The translations under genes were made by a program, and so were the position numbers. From WVZL01 sp041862375 (GTDB lineage Bacteria; Acidobacteriota; Aminicenantia; Aminicenantales; Aminicenantaceae), in assembly GCA_041862375.1 (NCBI GenBank), contig JBGVTE010000046.1, positions 1 to 27,674 of the forward strand: a stretch of DNA of 27,674 bases, in the 5' to 3' direction. The notes below the pieces were generated by a model. It worked only from the letters and a program-made list of their open reading frames with translations, searched no databases and was not told the origin of the DNA. Of the stretch, positions 1-6,694 are shown in pieces (position 1 is the stretch's first letter; each line of letters begins with the position of its first letter).

Positions 1-554
1 ATATGAAAAGAATGAGAATTTTGAGAAGACCTCTGGTAATCAAGAGTTGTCAAATATGTCGAAGAAAAATCAACATCATTTACTGACATATCTAATGGCC
101 TGTAGCCGAACATTCTTAACTGTTCATCTACGCCTAAAAGGTCTTCTTTTTTCACCAATAAATCTACATCCGACATCGGCCTCAAAGCCAAATTCCCGTA
201 CACTATCGAAGCTAATGCTGCACCTTTAAGGACTATGACCTGAAGTTCGCTTTTTTTTAATGCCCCAAGGAACTTTCCCAGTTCCTCAAAAAGCAGGGTA
301 TTTTTAGCAGCATTCTGGTAATAATCATTTTTGAGTTCTTCAATAATAGTTGATGGGACGTCCGGACAATCCTCTCTCATTTCATTCAGACTTCGATAAA
401 CAACACCCGAAACTCCATTGTCTCTTGTCTTTTCTAAAAAACAATCCCAATCTACATCATTTCTCTCTGCTTCAATTATTTTCTCTTTAATCCTATCATC
501 TACTTTCGTTCGACAAAAGTAGAGCAGCAAGCGGTCTTCGGCTGTCCAGCTCAA
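1..554 (-). CDS. Nucleotidyltransferase family protein (PF14907-like), partial
   Basis: An open frame of about 184 residues runs leftwards off the window, so the C-terminus is missing. It carries the hallmark of the NTP_transf_5 family: 'VLKGAALASIVYGNLALRPM' followed at once by SDVDLLV, the glycine and paired-aspartate metal site of minimal nucleotidyltransferases. The N-terminal part (LSWTAEDRLLLYFCRTKVDD) also fits family members as I remember them. I chose the TTG at 554 as start because GAGAGAGG lies just upstream on the minus strand and an in-frame TGA lies a little further up, inside a repeat; no ATG is available. The enzyme would transfer a nucleotide to an unknown acceptor. Such genes often sit near PqqD and HprK-like genes in peptide-modification loci, and this one is divergent from such a cassette. 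Family assignment is good; function is unknown. Confidence 0.8.
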   Translation of the reverse strand, partial: MSWTAEDRLLLYFCRTKVDDRIKEKIIEAERNDVDWDCFLEKTRDNGVSGVVYRSLNEMREDCPDVPSTIIEELKNDYYQNAAKNTLLFEELGKFLGALKKSELQVIVLKGAALASIVYGNLALRPMSDVDLLVKKEDLLGVDEQLRMFGYRPLDMSVNDVDFSSTYLTTLDYQRSSQNSHSFH

Positions 555-590
555 TGCTTCCTCTCTCTCATCATTTTTTACTTTTTTTAT

Positions 591-629
591 GAGATTGCTT
601 CACTTCGTTCGCAATGACAAGGCATCGCG
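591..629 (-). repeat. Interspersed repeat, copy 1 (GAAGCAATCT type)
   Basis: Read on the minus strand this contains CATTGCGAACGAAGTGAAGC followed by AATCTC. It matches the dispersed short repeat common in several uncultured and deltaproteobacterial genomes. A related copy lies at 11737-11774. It stands directly upstream of the nucleotidyltransferase start, in the same orientation relative to the gene as copy 2, and supplies an in-frame stop that limits where that gene can begin. Confidence 0.6.
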
Positions 630-1178
630 TCACTTTGGAACAATTTTTAATTTTAACTGAGAAAAATAGAATTTACAAGAATAGGAGATGCTTCCAGTCG
701 GAGCCCTAAAAAGTTCATATGTGAGAGCAGAATGTAGTTTCTTTAAGGCATTCAATGCAACTTATGATTGAAAAAAACAATCTCAATAATTATCGATGGA
801 CAACGGATAATATGGAGTGTTTAAATTCACCCTTTATTTCACCTGAAAGGGGGATTGCCTCATATGATAAAATGTGGCATTCATAAAAAGTAATATTTTT
901 CTGCTCTATATTTTATGCGTACCTGGTTTCTTATTCATATCATTAATCAGAACGCTTAAAAATGTTAATACATTGATTTTAACCGAAAAGGAAAATTGAA
1001 AGAGATTATGCTAAGATAGTAAGCACGGCAGTCAAATTGAAGGACTGATGCAACAACAAGTTTATCGTAGCGAACATCCGTCATCAGAGACAGAGGATGA
1101 AAACAATAAAAAGGGAAAAATGTATTTATTTAGATTTCTTAAGAGATAGATATGATAGAAAATAATGGAGGAGAAAAG
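630..1178. other. Intergenic region between divergent genes
   Basis: This AT-rich stretch separates the minus-strand nucleotidyltransferase from the plus-strand peptide cassette, so promoters for both probably lie here, although I cannot fix a convincing -35/-10 pair. A 33-codon frame (ATG at 1048, stop at 1149) has AAGGA only a few bases before its ATG and ends just ahead of the PqqD-like gene. It could be a leader peptide, but nothing in its sequence (Gln-rich start, basic end) supports a function. No RNA gene was seen. Confidence 0.5.
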
Positions 1179-1499
1179 ATGGATTTTTTAGAAAAATGCT
1201 ACCAAAAAGATCCTGATACGCCCTCCAGGAAAATCGCAGATGAGATCATCCTGGTTCCCATAAGGCGGAAGCTGGCTGATGTAGATTCTATATATTTACT
1301 GCGAGAGAATGTTACGCTTCGTATCTGGGAGCTCATTGATGGCCTGAGGAGCGTGCGGGAGATTATAGAAATAATCCAAAAGGAGTTTGATGTAAGCGCA
1401 GAACAAGCGCAGATGGACATTGTTGAATTCTTTAAACAACTGGAGAAGATAGGGGGGATAATAAGAGAAGTAAGTAAGGGAGAAAAGCCTGAAAAATAA
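1179..1499 (+). CDS. PqqD-like peptide recognition protein
   Basis: A protein of 106 residues with the PqqD fold pattern over its whole length: early 'DEIILVPIRRKLADVDSIYL' (the beta strands that clamp a leader peptide), then LRIWELIDGLRSVREII (winged-helix core with the diagnostic W-x-L-x-DG) and a C-terminal helix ending in FFKQLEKIGGII. PqqD-family domains bind the leader of a ribosomal peptide and present it to a radical SAM partner. I start it at the ATG at 1179, preceded by GGAGGAG at good spacing, rather than the in-frame ATG at 1152, which has no ribosome site. The gene opens the cassette and is followed after 32 bases by the first radical SAM gene. A short Lys/Glu-rich tail follows the domain. 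Confidence 0.88.
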   Translation: MDFLEKCYQKDPDTPSRKIADEIILVPIRRKLADVDSIYLLRENVTLRIWELIDGLRSVREIIEIIQKEFDVSAEQAQMDIVEFFKQLEKIGGIIREVSKGEKPEK

Positions 1500-1531
1500 A
1501 TAATCCTTTCTCAAGGCATGGCGGATTTATT

Positions 1532-2617
1532 ATGGAATGTATCACGATACCCAGAATAGAATACAGGAATTTCTGCGAACGTATCATAGACAGAACAAAA
1601 GCGAAAAACATACCTCTTGAAGGACAGATGGAGGTTACCTTTCGCTGTAACTTAAAGTGTGTTCACTGCTACGTGGCGGAGGACTCCACAAAAAAGGAGC
1701 TCACATTTCCGCAGATCACCGACATTATAGATCAGATACATCAAGAAGGGTGTCTCTGGCTCTGTCTTACTGGGGGTGAGCCCCTGATGAGAAGTGACTT
1801 TCTAGAAATCTATTCCTATGCCAAGAGAAAAGGATTTCTGGTTACTCTATTTACCAATGGGACATTAATCACTTCAAAAATTGCCGATTACCTGCGAGAA
1901 TATCCTCCCTTTATGATTGATATCACGCTTAATGGGATAACTGCTGAAACTTATGAGGGCATAACACGAGTTCCTGGCTCTTTTCAAAAATGCCTTGAGG
2001 GGATTGATCTTATCTTGGAAAGGAATCTTCCCCTGACCTTAAAATCCAATGGTATGATCCTGAATCGAGACGAGATATTGAAGATAAAGGAGCACGTGAA
2101 GAGACTGGGGAAGGCGAAGTACAGGTTTGATTCTCTCCTTATCCCCAAGCTGAACGGCTCCAGGGAGCCCTGTCGGCTGCGGTTGTCGCCTGAGGAGATA
2201 ATCGATATAGAATATGCGGATGATACGATGCGTGAGCAGTGGAGAGGATATTTCCAGGATGAGTATGAGATTCCTGATCCCGAGAATCTCTATCGCTGTG
2301 GGGCGGGAGTAGATTCATTCTGTATCAATCCTTACGGCGAGTTGCAGCTCTGCCCTGAACTCCGAGAGCCTAGCTTTGACCTGCATCATGGCTCATTCCG
2401 GGAAGGATTCCATCGATTTTTCCCTAAAATCCGTTCGGCTAAATACAAGACTGAATCCAAATGCAAGGATTGTGAAGTCCGGCATCTATGCCCACAATGT
2501 CCTGCTCGAGCTATCCTAGAAAATGGCGAGCAGGAGGCGCCCGTGGAGTACTTCTGCGCACTGGCCCGTAAGCGGCAGGAAATGAAATACAAGGTTTTAA
2601 AGGATATCTTGGCTTGA
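1532..2617 (+). CDS. Radical SAM/SPASM peptide-modifying enzyme, copy 1
   Basis: A PqqE-like enzyme of 361 residues. The radical SAM 4Fe-4S site is C39-x3-C43-x2-C46 (CNLKCVHCY), followed by the SAM-binding TGGEPLMRSDF motif. The C-terminal SPASM domain has the pattern C256-x12-G269-x4-C274, then C311-x2-C314-x5-C320-x2-C323 and a last C342, enough for two auxiliary clusters. There is one extra cysteine, C264. Such enzymes cleave SAM to a 5'-deoxyadenosyl radical and build C-C or C-S crosslinks, or epimers, in peptide substrates. The neighbours (PqqD-like protein before, paralogue after, candidate precursor in the same cassette) make a peptide the likely substrate. The ribosome site before the ATG is weak. 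The reaction type cannot be read from sequence. Confidence 0.92.
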   Translation: MECITIPRIEYRNFCERIIDRTKAKNIPLEGQMEVTFRCNLKCVHCYVAEDSTKKELTFPQITDIIDQIHQEGCLWLCLTGGEPLMRSDFLEIYSYAKRKGFLVTLFTNGTLITSKIADYLREYPPFMIDITLNGITAETYEGITRVPGSFQKCLEGIDLILERNLPLTLKSNGMILNRDEILKIKEHVKRLGKAKYRFDSLLIPKLNGSREPCRLRLSPEEIIDIEYADDTMREQWRGYFQDEYEIPDPENLYRCGAGVDSFCINPYGELQLCPELREPSFDLHHGSFREGFHRFFPKIRSAKYKTESKCKDCEVRHLCPQCPARAILENGEQEAPVEYFCALARKRQEMKYKVLKDILA

Positions 2618-2640
2618 AAAGACTAAAAAGAGTTTATTAG

Positions 2641-3741
2641 ATGAATAGCTTAAAAATAGAAGAGATCCAATACCTCGATTTCAGCAAGCATTTTCATCGC
2701 AAGATGGGAATGAAAAGGATACCCATCGTGGGACAGATGGAACTTACCTTCCGCTGTAATCTAAAATGCGTTCACTGCTATGTGACAAAAGACAGGACTA
2801 AGCCCGAACTCAGTCTCCAAGAAACAGCCGATATTATAGACAAAATATGCCAAGAAGGATGCCTCTGGCTCTCTTTTACTGGAGGCGAGCCCCTTATGAG
2901 GAGTGATTTTTTAGAAATTTACCATTATGCCAAGAAAAAAGGCTTGCTTATCACTTTATTAACTAATGGAACACTAATGACTCAGGAAATTGCAGAATTC
3001 TTAGCCGACGAACCTCCTTTTTCAATTAATCTTACCCTGAATGGCATAACTCAAAAGACTTATGAAAACATCAGTCAAGTACCTGGTTCCTTTAAAAAAG
3101 CGATGAAAGCCATTGAATTAATTCTGGATAAGAAACTATCCCTCAAGATCAAGACAAAGGCAACCCGTCTGAATTACCACGAGCTGGAAAAGATAAGAAA
3201 ATTTGTCGAGGATTTAGGTTTAGATTTCAACCTGAATGCAATGCTCTATCCCCGGCTAGACGGGTCTCTGGAACCTTGCCGATTTCGTCTTTCCCCAGAT
3301 GAGATAACCTGCCTTGATAGGCTTTTTCAGGATGATAAGGAGTGTCAGGTAAATGACCTCAAGGAAGAAAGTTCCATTCCTCCAGATAATTTATTCCGTT
3401 GTGCCGCAGGATTATATTCTTTCCATATAAGTCCTTATGGAGAGTTGACCTTCTGCACTTTTATGCGCCAGCCAAATTTCAACTTGGTAAAAGGCTCGTT
3501 CAAGAAAGGATTTTCCGCCCTCTTTCCTAAGATTCGCTCTCTTAAGTATAGAACTCATTCCCAATGTAGAAACTGTAAGATATTTTATCTCTGTGCTCAG
3601 TGCCCTGCTCTGGCTATGCTGGAGAATGGTGACATGGAAAAACCTGTCGAGTACTTTTGCCAGCTTGCACACAAGCAGGAACAGCAGCAAAAAGAAGCTG
3701 TTATTAAACCTCAGAGACAGATACACAAGACTGCGGAGTAA
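2641..3741 (+). CDS. Radical SAM/SPASM peptide-modifying enzyme, copy 2
   Basis: A 366-residue paralogue of the preceding enzyme, beginning 23 bases after its stop. C39, C43 and C46 sit at exactly the same positions, and the motifs TFRCNLKCVHCY, GGEPLMRSDFLEIY and PYGEL are shared, so the pair arose by tandem duplication followed by marked divergence. The SPASM cysteines are retained (CAAGLYSF...GELTFC, then CRNCKIFYLCAQC and a final YFC), but the extra cysteine of copy 1 (C264) is replaced here by His. The C-terminus carries a longer, Gln/Lys-rich tail. Two radical SAM/SPASM enzymes with one PqqD-like protein is the composition I recall for the SynChlorMet cassette (ScmE, ScmF, ScmD). I infer that the two copies make different modifications on one precursor or work as a pair. 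Confidence 0.92.
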   Translation: MNSLKIEEIQYLDFSKHFHRKMGMKRIPIVGQMELTFRCNLKCVHCYVTKDRTKPELSLQETADIIDKICQEGCLWLSFTGGEPLMRSDFLEIYHYAKKKGLLITLLTNGTLMTQEIAEFLADEPPFSINLTLNGITQKTYENISQVPGSFKKAMKAIELILDKKLSLKIKTKATRLNYHELEKIRKFVEDLGLDFNLNAMLYPRLDGSLEPCRFRLSPDEITCLDRLFQDDKECQVNDLKEESSIPPDNLFRCAAGLYSFHISPYGELTFCTFMRQPNFNLVKGSFKKGFSALFPKIRSLKYRTHSQCRNCKIFYLCAQCPALAMLENGDMEKPVEYFCQLAHKQEQQQKEAVIKPQRQIHKTAE

Positions 3742-3750
3742 AGAATAAGG

Positions 3751-4650
3751 ATGAACCAAGAGCTTAAACTTGCCATAGGCGAAATCGGCATATCTATTCG
3801 GTGGGAAGGCTCGCGAATCATCGGCTGGCCACACCCAGCTTATGAGAAGTTCATCACTGATACAAAGCCCAAAATCAGCCTAGATGTTCTTTGTCAAGGT
3901 CTCCCTCGACACTCTTCACGATTACTCTTTGATGGAAAAGCAGAGGGAAACTGGAGGCTTTACCAGAATAATTCAGGATACATCATCGAGACTTTTGATA
4001 CACTGACTCGAAAGAAAAATAAGGTGTGCTTTGTAAGCCCTGATTTTAGAAAATGTGAGGTTTATGTCGATCCTCGGTTAGAACGTTTCCACACTCTAAG
4101 AAAAATCTTCAGAAGACACACTTCCTGGTCTTTTCCTCTTTTAATGCAGCCGCTGGGGCAACTTTTGCTGGTAAATGTCCTGGCTGATGAGGGAGGATTT
4201 ATGGCCCATGGCTTGGGTATCAATGATCGGGGAAAGGGAATAGCATTCCTGGGCGGATCTGGCACAGGAAAAAGCACACTGGCTGGATACTGGGAAGGAC
4301 AGGAGAAAGTCAATATCTTAAGTGACGAACACATCATTATCAGGAAGAAGGACGGCCAATTCTTGCTCTACGGCACGCCCTGGCCCGGGATGGCTATGGC
4401 TGCATCATCGGAAAGCGTAGCGCTCGATCATATATTCTTCATCGAACATGCTACGGAGAATAAAATACTTGGCCAGGGAAGTACGGGCGATCTAATGCCT
4501 CATCTGTTCCTTCCCTTTTGGGATAAAGAAAGGCTTAACATTGTGCTTGAGTTCTGCGAAGATTTGTTCAAAACCTTAAAGTGGAAAAAGTTAGGGTTTT
4601 CGAAGGACAAGAGTGTGGTCGAGTTTGTAAGGAGAGGACAGGAAGCTTGA
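3751..4650 (+). CDS. HprK-like P-loop kinase
   Basis: A protein of 299 residues. The first half has no motif I recognise. The second half is an HPr-kinase-like core: Walker A GGSGTGKST (residues 168-176, K174), a Walker B-like LSDEH around D192 that replaces the usual paired aspartates, and the GTPWPG segment typical of HprK-related proteins. The C-terminal HPr-binding part of true HprK is not evident, and there is no HPr gene nearby. HprK-like kinases in other peptide pathways, such as certain lasso-peptide clusters, phosphorylate a C-terminal serine of the precursor; the candidate precursor here ends in Ser-Ser. It may correspond to ScmC of the SynChlorMet cassette, a match I cannot verify. 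The gene follows the second radical SAM gene after 9 bases and is probably cotranscribed. Confidence 0.8.
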   Translation: MNQELKLAIGEIGISIRWEGSRIIGWPHPAYEKFITDTKPKISLDVLCQGLPRHSSRLLFDGKAEGNWRLYQNNSGYIIETFDTLTRKKNKVCFVSPDFRKCEVYVDPRLERFHTLRKIFRRHTSWSFPLLMQPLGQLLLVNVLADEGGFMAHGLGINDRGKGIAFLGGSGTGKSTLAGYWEGQEKVNILSDEHIIIRKKDGQFLLYGTPWPGMAMAASSESVALDHIFFIEHATENKILGQGSTGDLMPHLFLPFWDKERLNIVLEFCEDLFKTLKWKKLGFSKDKSVVEFVRRGQEA

Positions 4651-4707
4651 TCTATAAGACCAGATTCAAAAAGTCCAACAACAGAGATTCCAGGTGGCAA
4701 TAACAAT

Positions 4708-6240
4708 ATGAACATTTCAGATAGCGATATTCGGCTGATTGAAGACCACGATCAGGCTCTAAGGGTGTGGAGAAATAAAAAGATTAAAGGCCTAGATCTG
4801 GTTCACATCGATGCTCATGTTGACCTCGGAATTCAATCAGCAAAGCCCGTACAGAAAATACTTAATGAGGCAGGAAGTTTAAAGGAAATTAAAAGGAATT
4901 TGGAATACAGCCTTTCCTTCTTGCATTACGAAAATGATTTTGATAAGCAGACAAATATCGGAAACTATATTTATCCGGCAATGGAAGAAGGTATTGTTAA
5001 AAATATTTACTGGATTGTTCCCGGCAGGTCGAAACAATTTGAAGACTCAACTAAATTTATAAAAAATATCCTGAAGAATCTTCTGAGCGTGAGCGGCCAT
5101 AAGTCAAAAGTCAGAAGACAGAAGTCAAAGGACAGAGAAGGCGGGACAATCTCGACCAAGCTTAAGGGAAGAGATTTTATTGTCTCAACGTTAGAAATAC
5201 TCCCTGTTTTAAGGCATAAAGTTCTGCTTGATATTGATACAGATTTTCTGGTTACTGACAGTGTTCTGGAAGCGAATGGAACAAAAAATATCAGAAAAAG
5301 AAAACCATGGATTCTTCCTCAGGATTTCGTAAATATGCTTAAGGAAAAAATAAAGAATCCGCAGATAATAACCATCGCCTATTCTGTAAACGGCGGCTAT
5401 ACTCCTATCATCTATAAACATTTTGGCGATGAGATAGCCTACCGTTTGGTGCCCAAAGAATTCAGAGAGCGTTTCGAGAAAAATTATCAAGCGTCTCGAT
5501 ACTTTAACCTCTTCTCTTCTACAGGAAAAAAAGAATATTACCTTAAAGCAGTAAAGCTCAACCCGACTTATAAAGCCGCCGACAACAATTATGGGCCGGT
5601 TTATTTGTCTTTACGAAAGCTCACTCTAGCCGAAGAAGAATTTTTAAAAATTTTGAGAGTCGATGATAAGAATTCTGCCTGCCTCTATGGTTTGGGTGAG
5701 GTTGCCTTGGCCAGAAAAGATTATAAAAAAGCGAAACACTATTTTTCTTCCTCCTTAAAAACAGAGGAAAATCCTTTGTTTACTAAAACAAAAAGTAAGG
5801 CGTTATCAGGATTGGCGAGGACGGAGTATGCTTTGAAGAATTTTAAAAGGGCAAAAGAATTGTTGATTCGTCACAAAGCTCTTGAACCGCTTCAGCCCGA
5901 AAGCTATTATCTTTTAGGCCGTGTCTTCGAAAAAGAAAAAGACTTCATTAAAGCAGCAATTTTTTATAAAGACTCAATCAGATTGGGGTATGGAGATATA
6001 GAGCCCATAGCGAGGCTCGTAAAAATATCTCCTCATTTTAAAGATAAAGACAAAGATAATATAATAAAATATGCAAATTCAAAATACAAAGAGTTTAAAA
6101 GTAGATTTTTAAGGACAAAAAGACAAAACTTGAGAAAAGGCAAAAAAATAACAGGCTTTCGTCAAGTTGAAGAAAAGATGCAGATGGTGGAAAAAAAATT
6201 ACATAATAATCCAATCCATAAAGGAGGTTTGAGAATATGA
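4708..6240 (+). CDS. UPF0489/arginase-fold protein with TPR tail; candidate peptide arginase
   Basis: A 510-residue protein. The first ~260 residues match UPF0489: IEDHD at 11-15 (H14), then HIDAHVDLG with D35, H37 and D39, and LLDIDTDFLV with D175, D177 and D179. These are the two metal-binding signatures of the ureohydrolase (arginase) fold. As I recall, the RiPP peptide arginases of the OspR type, which turn Arg side chains into ornithine, belong to this family. The middle (about 270-460) consists of TPR units such as ACLYGLGEVALARKDYKKAK, which could bind a partner or the peptide. The tail is very basic. A run of heptamer repeats (5101-5135) lies in frame inside the first domain, encoding a Lys/Arg/Ser-rich loop. 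The stop codon overlaps the start of the precursor gene, so the two are translationally linked. Enzyme activity is inferred. Confidence 0.75.
   Translation: MNISDSDIRLIEDHDQALRVWRNKKIKGLDLVHIDAHVDLGIQSAKPVQKILNEAGSLKEIKRNLEYSLSFLHYENDFDKQTNIGNYIYPAMEEGIVKNIYWIVPGRSKQFEDSTKFIKNILKNLLSVSGHKSKVRRQKSKDREGGTISTKLKGRDFIVSTLEILPVLRHKVLLDIDTDFLVTDSVLEANGTKNIRKRKPWILPQDFVNMLKEKIKNPQIITIAYSVNGGYTPIIYKHFGDEIAYRLVPKEFRERFEKNYQASRYFNLFSSTGKKEYYLKAVKLNPTYKAADNNYGPVYLSLRKLTLAEEEFLKILRVDDKNSACLYGLGEVALARKDYKKAKHYFSSSLKTEENPLFTKTKSKALSGLARTEYALKNFKRAKELLIRHKALEPLQPESYYLLGRVFEKEKDFIKAAIFYKDSIRLGYGDIEPIARLVKISPHFKDKDKDNIIKYANSKYKEFKSRFLRTKRQNLRKGKKITGFRQVEEKMQMVEKKLHNNPIHKGGLRI
5101..5135 (+). repeat. Tandem heptamer repeat inside a CDS
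   Basis: Five consecutive 7-base units read AAGTCAA, AAGTCAG, AAGACAG, AAGTCAA and AGGACAG. Their total of 35 bases is not a multiple of three, yet the reading frame of the UPF0489 protein stays open through them and encodes a basic loop (KSKVRRQKSKD) between conserved parts of the fold. Repeats of this AAGTCAR type are dispersed in many uncultured bacterial genomes; here one appears to have been accepted within a gene. Confidence 0.65.
6221..6227 (+). promoter_or_regulatory. Strong ribosome binding site of the precursor peptide gene
   Basis: AAGGAGG stands nine bases before the ATG at 6237 and is the best Shine-Dalgarno in the cassette. It lies within the last codons of the upstream UPF0489 gene. 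A strong site here fits the need to make the peptide in excess over its modifying enzymes and supports the reality of the short gene. Confidence 0.8.
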
Positions 6241-6413
6241 AAAAATACACAAAACCTGGCGTGGTTAAGGTCACACTCAATCCTGAACAGGCTGTGCTGG
6301 GAACATGTTCGGCTGGAGTAGGCAATATAAGAGAAGGGAGTACTTTTGGGTGTTCCCCAGGTTGTAAGCAGAGAAAGGACTTCAAACTCTGTGACTATAA
6401 CGCTTCTTCCTGA
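6237..6413 (+). CDS. Candidate RiPP precursor peptide, 58 residues
   Basis: This short gene starts in an ATGA overlap with the upstream stop and follows AAGGAGG. The N-terminal half looks like a leader for a PqqD-like protein: MKKYTKPGVVKVTLNPEQAV, then LG. The rest is a Cys/Gly-rich core: CSAGVG from C24, FGCSPGC with C39 and C43, a basic KQRKDF stretch, C52, and a Ser-Ser C-terminus. Leaders with a K-x-P start and a PEQAVL-like stretch just before the first Cys are typical of radical-SAM-modified peptides as I remember them. The core offers four Cys for thioether or disulfide links, R32 and R46 for a peptide arginase, and terminal Ser for a kinase, matching the enzymes upstream. There is no signal peptide, and no dedicated exporter is seen. 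The peptide identity is inferred; the open frame and ribosome site are seen directly. Confidence 0.82.
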   Translation: MKKYTKPGVVKVTLNPEQAVLGTCSAGVGNIREGSTFGCSPGCKQRKDFKLCDYNASS

Positions 6414-6694
6414 AGCTGCGGCCAGCGGCCTTAGTAAGGATCTTAATGAAGCATCTTTTTTTTCGTGATGAAAATAAAATAGTCATTGAGCTAAGCCTGA
6501 AACCGAGCAATTTTTACCTCGCTGGGGAAAAAGCTGCGTGTTTTTGAACCCACTGCCTGAGCTTTACTTCGTACGACCTTCTTCACCGTATCCCCACACT
6601 TGTCTTTCCTTTCACGGAAAAAAGATGCTTACACATAAGTACGTAATTCTTGATTTGTAATGAAAAATGATTAAGAATTGAAAGGAATATTAAA

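Noticed and set aside
47..229. Plus-strand 60-codon frame
   Set aside because: It lies opposite the nucleotidyltransferase, whose minus-strand frame carries the family motif; the plus frame has no motif and no ribosome site.
1048..1149. Possible 33-residue leader or precursor peptide before the PqqD-like gene
   Set aside because: The ribosome site is too close to the ATG and the sequence has no Cys or leader-like motif; the peptide at 6237 is a much better precursor.
6414..6694. Terminator or riboswitch after the precursor gene
   Set aside because: There are short palindromes (GGCC-AGC-GGCC, CCTTAGTAAGG) and a T-run, but no stable stem directly before the T-run and no known riboswitch core that I could recognise.
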